Assembly (NCBI GenBank): GCA_018267615.1 | Contig: JAFDYD010000036.1 | Span: 40,739 to 104,738, forward strand | DNA length: 64,000 nt | DNA from: Bacteroidota bacterium | GTDB taxonomy: Bacteria; Bacteroidota; Bacteroidia; Chitinophagales; Chitinophagaceae | Direction of reading: 5' to 3' | Shown here: positions 43,058 through 51,541 of the stretch, piece by piece | Layout: each line of letters begins with the position of its first letter | Position numbering within the stretch: the stretch's first letter is position 1 | Made by a program: the position numbers and the translations under genes | The notes under the pieces: generated by a model | Databases searched by the model: none | The model's input: the letters and a program-made list of their open reading frames with translations, nothing else | What the model was told of the DNA's origin: nothing

Positions 43058-44242
43058 ATGGCTGCAAAAACCGATGTTTTCCAAAGTCCTGACTATTTTT
43101 TGGTTGATGAATTACTTACGGACGAGCATAAGTTAATTCGTGAGTCTGTGAGGGCCTATGTCAAGAAAGAAATTTCACCCATTATTGAAGATTATGCGCA
43201 GCGCGCTGCATTCCCGGAGCAGATCATAAAGCAATTGGGCGATTTGGGCTGCTTTGGTCCTACTGTTCCCGTTGAATATGGCGGCGGCGGACTCGATTAT
43301 ATAAGTTATGGATTGATGATGCAGGAATTGGAGAGAGGAGATAGCGGCGTTCGATCCACTGCATCCGTACAGGGTTCACTGGTAATGTTTCCTATCAATG
43401 AATATGGAAGCGAGGCTCAAAAAAAGAAATATCTCCCAAAATTAGGAAGCGGAGAATGGTTGGGTTGTTTTGGACTTACAGAACCTAATCATGGTTCCGA
43501 TCCAAGTGGTATGCTTAGTAATTATAAAGATGCGGGTGATCATGTAATATTGAACGGAAGTAAAATGTGGATCAGCAATGCGCCTTATGCGCAGGTTGCT
43601 GTTGTGTGGGCGAAGGATGAATCGGGCGAGATACATGGATTGATTTTGGAAAGAGGAATGGAGGGATTCAGTACGCCAACTACGCATGGCAAATGGAGTC
43701 TCCGCGCATCCGCTACCGGTGAATTGGTTTTTGATCATGTAAAAGTGCCGAAGGAAAATATTCTTCCTAAAATAAAAGGATTGAAAGGTCCTTTGAGTTG
43801 TTTGACGAAAGCCCGTTATGGTATTGCCTGGGGAACAATTGGCGCTGCAATGGATTGTTATGATACTGCTTTGCGATACAGTAAGGAACGCGTGCAGTTT
43901 GATCGTCCGATTGCCGGCTTTCAATTGCAGCAAAAAAAATTAGCAGAGATGGTTACCGAAATCACCAAGGCCCAGCTATTGAACTGGAGGTTGGGTGTTT
44001 TGATGAATGCCGGAAAAGCAACGCCGGCACAGGTTTCCATGGCAAAAAGAAATGGATGTGAAATTGCAGCCAACATCGCCCGCGACGCGAGACAGATACT
44101 TGGAGGCATGGGCATCACGGGTGAATATTCTATCATGCGTCACATGATGAATATCGAAAGTGTGATTACCTATGAAGGTACGCATGATGTTCATTTACTG
44201 ATAACGGGTATGGATGTGACAGGGATAAATGCGTTTAAATAG
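43058..44242 (+). CDS. Acyl-CoA dehydrogenase, glutaryl-CoA dehydrogenase type
   Basis: FAD enzyme oxidising and decarboxylating glutaryl-CoA to crotonyl-CoA (lysine, hydroxylysine and tryptophan breakdown). 394 residues from the ATG at 43058; a TTG two codons earlier is rejected. Features: GCFGLTEPNHGSDPSGM, MWISNAPYAQVAVVWAKDE, YGIAWGTIGAAMDCYDTAL, KERVQFDRPIAGFQLQQKKLA and the C-terminal LGGMGITGEYSIMRHMMN with the catalytic base in TYEGTHDVHLLITG (Glu about 371). This Y-EGTH-D spacing is typical of the glutaryl subgroup. Confidence 0.9.
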   Translation: MAAKTDVFQSPDYFLVDELLTDEHKLIRESVRAYVKKEISPIIEDYAQRAAFPEQIIKQLGDLGCFGPTVPVEYGGGGLDYISYGLMMQELERGDSGVRSTASVQGSLVMFPINEYGSEAQKKKYLPKLGSGEWLGCFGLTEPNHGSDPSGMLSNYKDAGDHVILNGSKMWISNAPYAQVAVVWAKDESGEIHGLILERGMEGFSTPTTHGKWSLRASATGELVFDHVKVPKENILPKIKGLKGPLSCLTKARYGIAWGTIGAAMDCYDTALRYSKERVQFDRPIAGFQLQQKKLAEMVTEITKAQLLNWRLGVLMNAGKATPAQVSMAKRNGCEIAANIARDARQILGGMGITGEYSIMRHMMNIESVITYEGTHDVHLLITGMDVTGINAFK

Positions 44243-44243
44243 T

Positions 44244-44319
44244 GCGAAACGCTGAACGCATAACGCCGAACGCATAGCGCATATCAAATGCGTTTAGCCT
44301 TGCGCGTTCAGCGTTTCGC
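44244..44319. repeat. GCGAAAC heptamer array with perfect 16-bp outer stem
   Basis: Consecutive heptamers GCGAAAC, GCTGAAC, GCATAAC, GCCGAAC, GCATAGC, GCATATC form the left side. GCGAAACGCTGAACGC (44244-44259) pairs perfectly with GCGTTCAGCGTTTCGC (44304-44319), and AACGCAT (44269-44275) with ATGCGTT (44288-44294). It lies between two rightward genes, 2 nt after the dehydrogenase stop. Confidence 0.92.
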
Positions 44320-44338
44320 GTTATTAAAATCTTGTTCA

Positions 44339-44848
44339 ATGAAAATTTTCTTAATTGGATTTATGGGATCCGGCAAAACGCACTGGGGCAAATTGCTTGC
44401 AGAGAAATTGCAAATGTCCTTTTTTGATTTGGATACCGTGATCACAGAAAAAGAAGGTAAAACCATTTCCGAAATTTTTGCAGATAAGGGTGAAGAATTT
44501 TTTCGCTATAGAGAAAAAGAAGTGCTGGAAGAATTGGTGAATAACAACGAAAACTTTATTCTTTCTTCGGGAGGCGGCACGCCCTGTTTTTTTAATAATA
44601 TTTCATTCATGAAAAAAAACGGCAGGGTAGTATGGCTGAATACCTCTGTCGATATTCTGAAACAAAGATTGCTCAAGGAAAGAATGAGCCGTCCGCTGAT
44701 AAAAAATATCGGCGAGGCCCAATTGAAATCTTATATTATTCGAAAATTGGGAGAAAGAAAAATGTATTATGAACAGGCGGATGTAATGGTGAACGAGGAA
44801 GGAATATTATTGCAACCGCTTATTGAATTATTATTGAAGAATGAATAG
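44339..44848 (+). CDS. aroK: Shikimate kinase
   Basis: Phosphorylates shikimate in aromatic amino-acid synthesis. 169 residues from the ATG at 44339 (MKIFLIGFMGSGKTHWGKLL); upstream in-frame codons run through the word repeat. Walker A GFMGSGKTHWGK, FFDLDTVITEKEGKTISEIF with the shikimate Asp, FRYREKEVLEEL, SSGGGTPCF and the lid region MSRPLIKNI are all present. It ends with an 8-nt overlap into the DUF423 gene. Confidence 0.95.
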   Translation: MKIFLIGFMGSGKTHWGKLLAEKLQMSFFDLDTVITEKEGKTISEIFADKGEEFFRYREKEVLEELVNNNENFILSSGGGTPCFFNNISFMKKNGRVVWLNTSVDILKQRLLKERMSRPLIKNIGEAQLKSYIIRKLGERKMYYEQADVMVNEEGILLQPLIELLLKNE

Positions 44849-45233
44849 AAATTTTTTATCCATCGCATCCATTCTGGGTGCTTTGTCAGTTGCCCTTGGA
44901 GCTTTCGCAGCGCATAAACTCAAAGAAATTTTTCCAGCCGACGCGCTATCGATTTTTGAGACGGGAGTCCGCTACCAGTTTTATCATGTATTTGCATTAT
45001 TTATAGTAGCAATACTGAGTGAGAAATTTAAAGGTAAATGGATCAACTGGGCCGGTTATTGTTTTATCGTCGGCATTATATTTTTTTCGGGTTCATTGTA
45101 CGCATTAGCAGCATTAAAAGCAAAAGATGAAATTGGTCTGAAAGGCATTGGAATAGTAACGCCTATAGGCGGACTCTTTTTTATCATCGGATGGCTGTTA
45201 CTTTTTTTCGGAGTGTCAAAAACTGCAGATTGA
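44841..45233 (+). CDS. DUF423 small membrane protein
   Basis: A 130-residue inner-membrane protein with four hydrophobic helices, of the YgdD/YwdK (DUF423) family. Motifs: GALSVALGAFAAHKLKEIFP and VRYQFYHVFALFIVAIL near the N-terminal half, then FSGSLYALAALKAKDEIG and TPIGGLFFIIGWLLLFFG. Function unknown in all species. It overlaps aroK by 8 nt. Its 3' end (about 45121-45233) has a decayed copy at 45306-45403, and its stop codon touches the first base of a 76-bp perfect inverted repeat. Confidence 0.88.
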   Translation: MNRNFLSIASILGALSVALGAFAAHKLKEIFPADALSIFETGVRYQFYHVFALFIVAILSEKFKGKWINWAGYCFIVGIIFFSGSLYALAALKAKDEIGLKGIGIVTPIGGLFFIIGWLLLFFGVSKTAD

Positions 45234-45502
45234 ACTTCTGATTTTAATGATTAATATGATGTGCTATGTGATGTTATTTGTATTAAACGCAAATACATAG
45301 TAAATCAAAAGATGAAATTGGTGTGGAATACAATTGAAATAATAACCTCGATCGGCAGACTTTTTTTACAGGCCTTTTTCAGAGTGTTGAAAACTGGGAT
45401 GGAGCTTCTGATTTTAATGATTAATGTGATTTACTATGTATTTGCGTTTAATACAAATAACATCACATAGCACATCATATTAATCATTAAAATCAGAAGT
45501 TC
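45232..45502. repeat. Perfect 76-bp inverted repeat with 119-nt spacer
   Basis: Arms 45232-45307 and 45427-45502 are exact reverse complements over all 76 positions by my reading. The spacer holds a decayed copy of the DUF423 3' end and then a 22-nt direct copy of the arm start (CTTCTGATTTTAATGATTA, about 45405-45425) abutting the right arm. That copy can pair locally with the right-arm end. Words with TGAT recur every 9-10 nt. It lies between convergent DUF423 and histidine kinase genes. Confidence 0.95.
45306..45403 (+). pseudogene. Decayed duplicate of the DUF423 gene 3' end
   Basis: CAAAAGATGAAATTGGT is identical at 45121-45137 and 45306-45322. The following bases align with the gene tail: ATTGGAATAGTAACGCCTAT against ATTGAAATAATAACCTCGAT, then GGCGGACTCTTTTTT against GGCAGACTTTTTTT. 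After a deletion of about 15 nt, GAGTGTCAAAAACT aligns with GAGTGTTGAAAACT. The original frame is broken (TGA soon after the start). Identity outside the first 17 nt is roughly 70 percent by eye. Confidence 0.75.
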
Positions 45503-45512
45503 CATCGGCAGT

Positions 45513-47477
45513 TCACAGTTCCAATTCAAAAATCATTTTCGTTCCATGATGATTCTCGATTTTGAAATCTCCTGATATCGAGTTGATTCTTTTTTTCATA
45601 TTATGCAATCCGTTGCCAAACTTCCTGACATTGTCCAAGTCGATTCCAATTCCGTTATCGGCAATCCCTATTGTCAGTTTATGATTCACTTTAATATCGA
45701 TCGTTACCATCGAAGCACGTGAATGCTTCAGCACATTATTCAACGCCTCTTTTACGGATAAGAAAATATTTCTTCTCTTTTCTCCGCTGAGATCTTTTGA
45801 TGAAATTTGTAACGGAAGATTAAAGCGGCATTCAATCGGGGTATTCTCAAAAAATTCAACGGCGTATGCGCGGATATAAGCTACAAGGCTTTCAACGCTG
45901 TCGTTTGAACTGACCATGGTCCAGATAATAGTATTCATTTTATTGATCAGTTCATTTGCTGACTGAGAGATTTTTTCAATCTCGGGTAGCGTATTCTCTT
46001 TCATTTTTGTTTTTACGATTTCACTCATCAGCCTGATTGCCGTAACACCGGAACCGAGTTCATCGTGCATGTCGGCGGAAATGCGGTTTCGTTCCTGTTG
46101 TTTTGCTTCCAGTATTGCAACCTGTTTTTCAAATTCTTTTCTTTCGTTATCCAACTTCAATCTTTCTCTCTCTTTGATTCTCTCGATCAGATCTCTTTTG
46201 TTTTTGTAAGAGAGGCCCGACATAAAAAAAATTAATTCCAACACCAATCCGGCCTGGTAATAGATCAATGAATCATTCATCACACTATTTGGCTTGTCCG
46301 AAATCCGCATCGGCGATATCAATAACAAAAAAGAGATGATAGAAAAAAACGTCAGGCAAAGTTGCCCGGCTACGAGATAGTTTATCAACGGATCTTTTCT
46401 TCTGAGACCATAGAAAATAAAGATGAGACTAACGATAAGCAATACCTGCTTCGTGATATTTTCCACCAGGTTCATCACGTTAAATTCTGCGGAGATAATA
46501 AACAACGAGACGAATACAGCGACAGACGCGGCTACGATCCATCCGGTTATAAGAAATGTTTTGTCAAGGAAAGGATGGTCATATTTTGTGTTGAGAAATT
46601 TCCGAAAAAAAAGAAGGTAGAAAAAATAACCCGTCATCTGGATAACAAAATCAAAAAATCCCTCGAAGAAATAATTGAATTCGGTTGCTTGTCCAAACAA
46701 ATATGATTTTAAAAAGAGTAGAATGGCCATGCACGATGCATACACTGCGTAATAAATAAATTCTACATTATAATTCTGAAAGAAAACCGCAATGGAATAG
46801 AAGATCATCATCAGCAGGATGCCGGCCGTTATGTAATTGAACAATTTTACATAAACGCCCTTTACAATATTTTCCTGGTTGAAACGATAGTAAGCGATAA
46901 AGTCTTTTTTTACGATCGCCGGTGATAAAGATGTGATCGTCGTCATGATATAATTTAACTTGGCAATGAACAGTGCTTTTTCTTTTGGTTGCATTGTGAT
47001 TTTGGTAAACCCGCGGAGATAATTCCCAACGGGCGAGAGTGGCTGTTTGGGATCGAGTAAGGATCTCTTAAACATGTCCATTTCCCTACAATACGAACCA
47101 GGGGTAAAGAAAAATGTAATTGCCGTGTCGCCACCATTGTACAAAGGGAATTCGATGTAAATACTTTTCCCGGTAATATCCATTGGAATTTTCTTTTCAA
47201 ATTCGGCAGGAACCGAGTTCGAGAATTTTAAGTTGGTGATATCCTTGTCGGGCAGCGCATTTTTTTTGTACGTAGTATATAAAACGGATTTATTAATCGT
47301 CAACGAAGATTGAATTTTTGAAACATCAATCATCGCACTATCGGCAAATGATTGACCATTTGTTTTTCCGATTAATACCAAGTAAACAGTACAAAGAATT
47401 ATACCGCGGGTTTTGTTCCGGATGATATTTTGAAATGGCCGGCAGAGGTCAATGATATTGATGGTTGCTTTTCTCAT
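45513..47477 (-). CDS. Membrane sensor histidine kinase, HisKA_3/7TM type
   Basis: Two-component sensor of 654 residues from the ATG at 47477; a GTG four codons upstream is possible. Order: membrane leader to about residue 40 (ILCTVYLVLIGKTNGQ), a periplasmic 7TMR-DISM-like domain about 45-180, seven hydrophobic helices about 185-400, a coiled-coil linker, the phospho-acceptor His in NRISADMHDELGSGVTAIRL (about 480), and a GHKL ATPase with KEALNNVLKHSRA, GIADNGIGIDLDNV and GNGLHNMKKRI. This is the NarX/LiaS style. No response regulator is adjacent, so its partner is unknown. Confidence 0.88.
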   Translation of the reverse strand: MRKATINIIDLCRPFQNIIRNKTRGIILCTVYLVLIGKTNGQSFADSAMIDVSKIQSSLTINKSVLYTTYKKNALPDKDITNLKFSNSVPAEFEKKIPMDITGKSIYIEFPLYNGGDTAITFFFTPGSYCREMDMFKRSLLDPKQPLSPVGNYLRGFTKITMQPKEKALFIAKLNYIMTTITSLSPAIVKKDFIAYYRFNQENIVKGVYVKLFNYITAGILLMMIFYSIAVFFQNYNVEFIYYAVYASCMAILLFLKSYLFGQATEFNYFFEGFFDFVIQMTGYFFYLLFFRKFLNTKYDHPFLDKTFLITGWIVAASVAVFVSLFIISAEFNVMNLVENITKQVLLIVSLIFIFYGLRRKDPLINYLVAGQLCLTFFSIISFLLLISPMRISDKPNSVMNDSLIYYQAGLVLELIFFMSGLSYKNKRDLIERIKERERLKLDNERKEFEKQVAILEAKQQERNRISADMHDELGSGVTAIRLMSEIVKTKMKENTLPEIEKISQSANELINKMNTIIWTMVSSNDSVESLVAYIRAYAVEFFENTPIECRFNLPLQISSKDLSGEKRRNIFLSVKEALNNVLKHSRASMVTIDIKVNHKLTIGIADNGIGIDLDNVRKFGNGLHNMKKRINSISGDFKIENHHGTKMIFELEL

Positions 47478-47595
47478 AATCCGCTGCACGTTGCAGGTCG
47501 CGACGATATCTTGATTTAAATTACAATTTATTACTTAAAAGGATATTAACCGTTGCTATCTTAAATCTTAAAAACGCTATAAACAAGCAAGAAAC

Positions 47596-47627
47596 TTGCG
47601 CTGGTAATATTGTGTTCCTTATCTTTG
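47596..47627 (+). promoter_or_regulatory. Candidate promoter of ftsK
   Basis: TTG (47596-47598), 21 nt spacer, TATCTTTG (47620-47627), matching the Bacteroidota -33/-7 pattern. The box ends 5 nt before the ftsK ATG, so the transcript would have almost no leader. Confidence 0.5.
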
Positions 47628-47632
47628 TCACC

Positions 47633-50143
47633 ATGGCAAAACGTTCGAAATCGAAGAAAAGCCAGTCGTCCGTCCCCGATAAGCTGAAACCAGAAAAAGA
47701 GGCACAGGTAACGGTGAAGCAGGTTATCAGGGATGAGCGTACCCATAAAATCACAGGTGCCGTTTTCCTGTTGCTGGCCATTTTTCTTTTTATTGCTTTT
47801 ACCTCTTACCTATTCAACTGGAAGGAAGACCAGGACAAAGTTTTCCAGGGAGCTTCTATACTATTACCATCTTCGGAAGTGAAAGCGTCCAACCTGCTGG
47901 GTAATCTTGGCGCTTATGTTTCCTACGAATTTTTTGATAAGGCATTCGGTCTTGCATCTTATTTTATTTGTTCATTCTTTTTTATTGTCGGCGCTAACCT
48001 TCTATTCAAGAAAAAATTATTTTCTATCAGTCGCAATTTGCGCTATGTAATCGTCAGCACTTTATTTTTTTCAGTGGCCCTTTCTTTTCTCACCAAAGGA
48101 AGTAGTTTTTCCTGGGGTGGTGCGGTTGGGGATATGCTCGATGAGTGGCTCAACAGGTTCCTTGGCAAAGTTGGTACAGGCGCATTACTTTTCGTGGGTG
48201 CTTTAGCGTATTTTATATGGAGATTTAACCCTGTATTTAAAGTTCCTAAAATGCCTCTGCGGGAAAAATCAAAAGGGTTGAGTATTCCGCCAGCTGATGA
48301 AGGAGCGAAATTATTTGTCGCAGAATCTGTCGGAAAAAATCAAGGCAATATATTGAAGAATGAAGGTGGTGTTGTGGTAATTTCTCCATCAACCGATATC
48401 GAAGAGGGGCCGACAGATTTTGGGTTTATTGAAAAAGAAATGCCTGTTGAAGATCCGATAGAAAAGGCGATTGTTGAACCGGTTGTACCTGTAAAAATTT
48501 CTCGCCCTGATGAGCAGAAGCAAGTTCCGAAACAAAAGCCATCATCGCTCGAACTCGAAATAAAAACAAAATCGGAAGAGGTGGTTGCCGAGGCCGAAGA
48601 CAGTATGTATGCAAAAGGAAAACCACAATTGCTGCCCGACTACGAACCGACATTGGATCTGAAACAATATAAATATCCTACGCTTGAATTGTTGGAATCG
48701 CATGGTAGTGATAAGATCGTTCAGGATGCAGGCGAACTAGAGAATAATAAAAACCAGATCATCGGCACGTTAAAGAATTATGATATAGAAATTCAGAAAA
48801 TAAGCGCTACCGTTGGCCCTACGGTTACACTCTATGAAATTGTACCTGCGGCCGGCGTGAGAATTTCACGTATTAAGAATTTGGAAGATGATATCGCATT
48901 GAATCTTGCCGCACTGGGTATTCGCATTATCGCACCGATCCCGGGAAAAGGAACGATTGGTATTGAAGTTCCAAATGTGAAAAAAAGTGTCGTGAGTATG
49001 CGCACTTTGCTGGCATCGGATAAATTTCAGCATAATAATTTCAATCTGCCAATTGCTGTTGGTAAAAAAATCGATAACGAAAATTTTATTGTTGATCTTA
49101 CCGCAATGCCGCATTTGTTGATGGCTGGTGCAACGGGACAGGGAAAATCAGTTGGATTGAATGCGATATTGGTTTCATTACTGTATAAAAAACATCCTTC
49201 GCAACTTAAACTGGTATTGGTGGATCCAAAGAAAGTGGAGTTGAGTTTATATCGTACCATCGAAAAACATTTTCTCGCCAAATTGCCGGGGGAAGATGAG
49301 CCGATCATCACCGATACCAAAAAAGTAATTCATACTTTAAACGCGTTATGTATCGAAATGGACAACAGGTATGACTTGTTGAAGGAAGCAGCGGCGCGCA
49401 ATATCAGGGAATACAATGATAAGTTTATCAAACGAAAATTAAATCCGCAAAAAGGTCATCAGTATTTACCATTTATTGTATTGGTGATTGACGAATTTGC
49501 GGATTTGATTATGACTGCGGGAAAGGAAGTGGAAATGCCACTGGCACGTCTCGCTCAATTAGCCCGTGCGGTCGGTATACATCTGATCATTGCAACACAA
49601 AGACCTTCGGTAAATATTATTACCGGAACAATCAAAGCAAATTTCCCGGCACGTATTGCATTTAAAGTATCTTCTAAAATAGACTCGAGAACGATATTAG
49701 ATACGGGAGGGGCAGAGCAATTGATTGGTAAAGGCGATATGCTCATTTCTTATAACGGCGAGATCACGCGTATGCAATGCGCATTTGTCGATACGCATGA
49801 AGTGGAAGAAATCACTGCATATATCGGCGAGCAGCAGGGATATCCGCAAGCATTTCTTTTGCCGGAATATGTTGATGAAAAAGAATTGGAAGGAAAAGAT
49901 TTTGATTTGAGTGACCGCGATCCGCTTTTTGAAGATGCTGCAAGATTGATTGTGCTGAACCAGGTGGGATCAACGTCGCTGTTGCAACGAAAAATGAAAT
50001 TGGGTTATAATCGTGCCGGCCGCTTAATGGATCAATTGGAAGCCGCGGGTGTAGTGGGACCGAGCCAGGGCAGCAAAGCCAGGGACGTTCTTATTAAGAC
50101 TGAATTGGAACTTGAACATTATCTCGGAGGAAGGCTGGATTAA
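47633..50143 (+). CDS. ftsK: DNA translocase FtsK
   Basis: Septal DNA pump for chromosome segregation and dimer resolution. 836 residues from the ATG at 47633 (MAKRSKSKKSQSS). Order: basic N-terminus, four membrane helices between about 40 and 195, a charged linker to about 340, the alpha/beta FtsK core with DYEPTLDLKQYKYPTLELL and SATVGPTVTLYEIVPAAGV, Walker A MAGATGQGKSVGLNAIL (about 497-510), Walker B VLVIDEFADLIMTAG, and the C-terminal gamma winged helix (STSLLQRKMKLGYNRAGRLM) that reads KOPS-like sites. Complete. lolA follows on the same strand. Confidence 0.96.
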   Translation: MAKRSKSKKSQSSVPDKLKPEKEAQVTVKQVIRDERTHKITGAVFLLLAIFLFIAFTSYLFNWKEDQDKVFQGASILLPSSEVKASNLLGNLGAYVSYEFFDKAFGLASYFICSFFFIVGANLLFKKKLFSISRNLRYVIVSTLFFSVALSFLTKGSSFSWGGAVGDMLDEWLNRFLGKVGTGALLFVGALAYFIWRFNPVFKVPKMPLREKSKGLSIPPADEGAKLFVAESVGKNQGNILKNEGGVVVISPSTDIEEGPTDFGFIEKEMPVEDPIEKAIVEPVVPVKISRPDEQKQVPKQKPSSLELEIKTKSEEVVAEAEDSMYAKGKPQLLPDYEPTLDLKQYKYPTLELLESHGSDKIVQDAGELENNKNQIIGTLKNYDIEIQKISATVGPTVTLYEIVPAAGVRISRIKNLEDDIALNLAALGIRIIAPIPGKGTIGIEVPNVKKSVVSMRTLLASDKFQHNNFNLPIAVGKKIDNENFIVDLTAMPHLLMAGATGQGKSVGLNAILVSLLYKKHPSQLKLVLVDPKKVELSLYRTIEKHFLAKLPGEDEPIITDTKKVIHTLNALCIEMDNRYDLLKEAAARNIREYNDKFIKRKLNPQKGHQYLPFIVLVIDEFADLIMTAGKEVEMPLARLAQLARAVGIHLIIATQRPSVNIITGTIKANFPARIAFKVSSKIDSRTILDTGGAEQLIGKGDMLISYNGEITRMQCAFVDTHEVEEITAYIGEQQGYPQAFLLPEYVDEKELEGKDFDLSDRDPLFEDAARLIVLNQVGSTSLLQRKMKLGYNRAGRLMDQLEAAGVVGPSQGSKARDVLIKTELELEHYLGGRLD

Positions 50144-50227
50144 ACTATTTTGAAATTGATCGATCTGATAATTTGATGGAGTGGGTTGCTGGTTTCGCGG
50201 TGGCACGGCTATTGCATCTTTTTTGGA

Positions 50228-50235
50228 TATATTTG
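50228..50235 (+). promoter_or_regulatory. Candidate -7 box for lolA
   Basis: TATATTTG fits TAnnTTTG and lies 25 nt before the lolA ATG. A TTG at 50212 is too close (13 nt) for the usual spacing. Confidence 0.35.
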
Positions 50236-50260
50236 CGCTGAAGTAAAATCAATTTGCCAA

Positions 50261-50929
50261 ATGAAGAAATTTACACTGGTATTATTCATCTTAGTTTGTT
50301 GTTTTGGGGTGATCGCACAAAATAATAGTATTGGCAATAACGATCCCGAAGCGAAAAAGTTATTGGACCAGGTGAGCAATAAGATGAAAACATATAAAGC
50401 GATCCAGGCAACTTTTACTTTGAAAATAGAAGATTCGAAAGGCAATCCACAGGGATCAAAGAAAGGAACGCTCATCACAAAAGGCAATAAATATAAATTG
50501 AGCATCACCGGGCAGGAAATTTATTGCGATGGAAAAAACGTTTGGACCTTCGATAAATCTGCCAATGAAGTGACGGTCACAAAATATGATCCGGCATCAA
50601 ATACGATGACTTCGCCGCAGCGTTTGCTTTCTAATTTTTATGACAAGGATTTTCTGTACAAATTAAATGGAGATCAGAAGATAGGAAACAAAACGGTCAG
50701 TGAAATAGAAATGACGCCTGTCGATAAAACAAAAAATGTTTTTAAAATTTATCTCTATATCGATAAAGCTACTAAAACACTTTACTCGGGAAAGGCGCTT
50801 GATAAAAATGGTAACAGGTATCTATATACGATAAACAGTATGAATGGCAAGGCTTCGATAAACGATGCTGATTTTGTTTTTAATAAGGCAAAATATCCCG
50901 GAGTTGAAGTAGTTGACCTCGGTGAATAA
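50261..50929 (+). CDS. lolA: Outer-membrane lipoprotein carrier protein LolA
   Basis: Periplasmic chaperone carrying lipoproteins from the inner to the outer membrane. 222 residues. The ATG at 50261 begins the signal peptide MKKFTLVLFILVCCFGVIAQ; the upstream open frame is not protein-like. The body is the LolA/LolB half-barrel: AKKLLDQVSNKMKTYKAIQATFTL, KGNKYKLSITGQEIYCDGKNVWTFD, and VTVTKYDPASNTMTSPQRLL. ftsK-lolA neighbourhood is frequent in Bacteroidota. It converges on ubiX after an 8-nt gap. Confidence 0.92.
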   Translation: MKKFTLVLFILVCCFGVIAQNNSIGNNDPEAKKLLDQVSNKMKTYKAIQATFTLKIEDSKGNPQGSKKGTLITKGNKYKLSITGQEIYCDGKNVWTFDKSANEVTVTKYDPASNTMTSPQRLLSNFYDKDFLYKLNGDQKIGNKTVSEIEMTPVDKTKNVFKIYLYIDKATKTLYSGKALDKNGNRYLYTINSMNGKASINDADFVFNKAKYPGVEVVDLGE

Positions 50930-50937
50930 TTCTTCAC

Positions 50938-51498
50938 TTATTTATTTCCCCATCTAAAAGTTTTGAGTTCTATGCCCGCAAGATCGAGTGCGCGGTCAAC
51001 CACCGTTGATGCAACGGCTTCAATGGTGGTCGGTTTGCTATAGAAAGATGGACTTGCGGGGCAAATAATACCACCTGCCAGCGTTACTGTTTCCATATTT
51101 CTGATATGAACGAGGTTATAAGGCGTATCGCGAACAACGCAAATCAGTTTCCTTCTTTCCTTCAATATCACATCAGCGGCCCTTGTAATGAGATCTGATG
51201 ACACTCCGGTCGCAATTCTCCCCAGTGTTCCCATCGAACAAGGAATAATGATCAGGGTTTGGTATTGACCCGATCCAGATGCAAAAGGAGCGGAAAAGTC
51301 CTGTTGTTGGAAAAAACGGACATCATAGTTTTTATACGACTGGTTGCTCAACTCAGTTTCCCAGACTTGTTTGGCATTTTCAGTCATAACCACGGATAAT
51401 TCGCTCCATTGGTCCTTTAATTGAGTTAATTTATCAAGCAATAATTGCGCGTATATCGAACCGCTGGCGCCTGTAATGGCAACGACAATTTTTTGCAT
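50938..51498 (-). CDS. ubiX: Flavin prenyltransferase UbiX
   Basis: Makes prenylated FMN, the cofactor for UbiD-type decarboxylases. 186 residues. The FMN-binding N-terminus VAITGASGSIYAQLLLDKL, the SSD-type site, PCSMGTLGRIATGVSSDLITRAADVILKER and the conserved VVRDTPYN, ICPASPSFYSKP all appear. The ubiquinone pathway is not expected in Bacteroidota, so the cofactor probably serves another UbiD-family enzyme; none is in the window. Confidence 0.93.
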   Translation of the reverse strand: MQKIVVAITGASGSIYAQLLLDKLTQLKDQWSELSVVMTENAKQVWETELSNQSYKNYDVRFFQQQDFSAPFASGSGQYQTLIIIPCSMGTLGRIATGVSSDLITRAADVILKERRKLICVVRDTPYNLVHIRNMETVTLAGGIICPASPSFYSKPTTIEAVASTVVDRALDLAGIELKTFRWGNK

Positions 51499-51541
51499 GG
51501 TATTTGTTTAATTTTGTTGAGATTGGTCAAACAAAAATACT

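Noticed and set aside
45261..45470. 69-codon rightward ORF between DUF423 and the histidine kinase
   Set aside because: It runs through the inverted repeat and the decayed DUF423 tail in a different frame from the gene; no independent coding sign.
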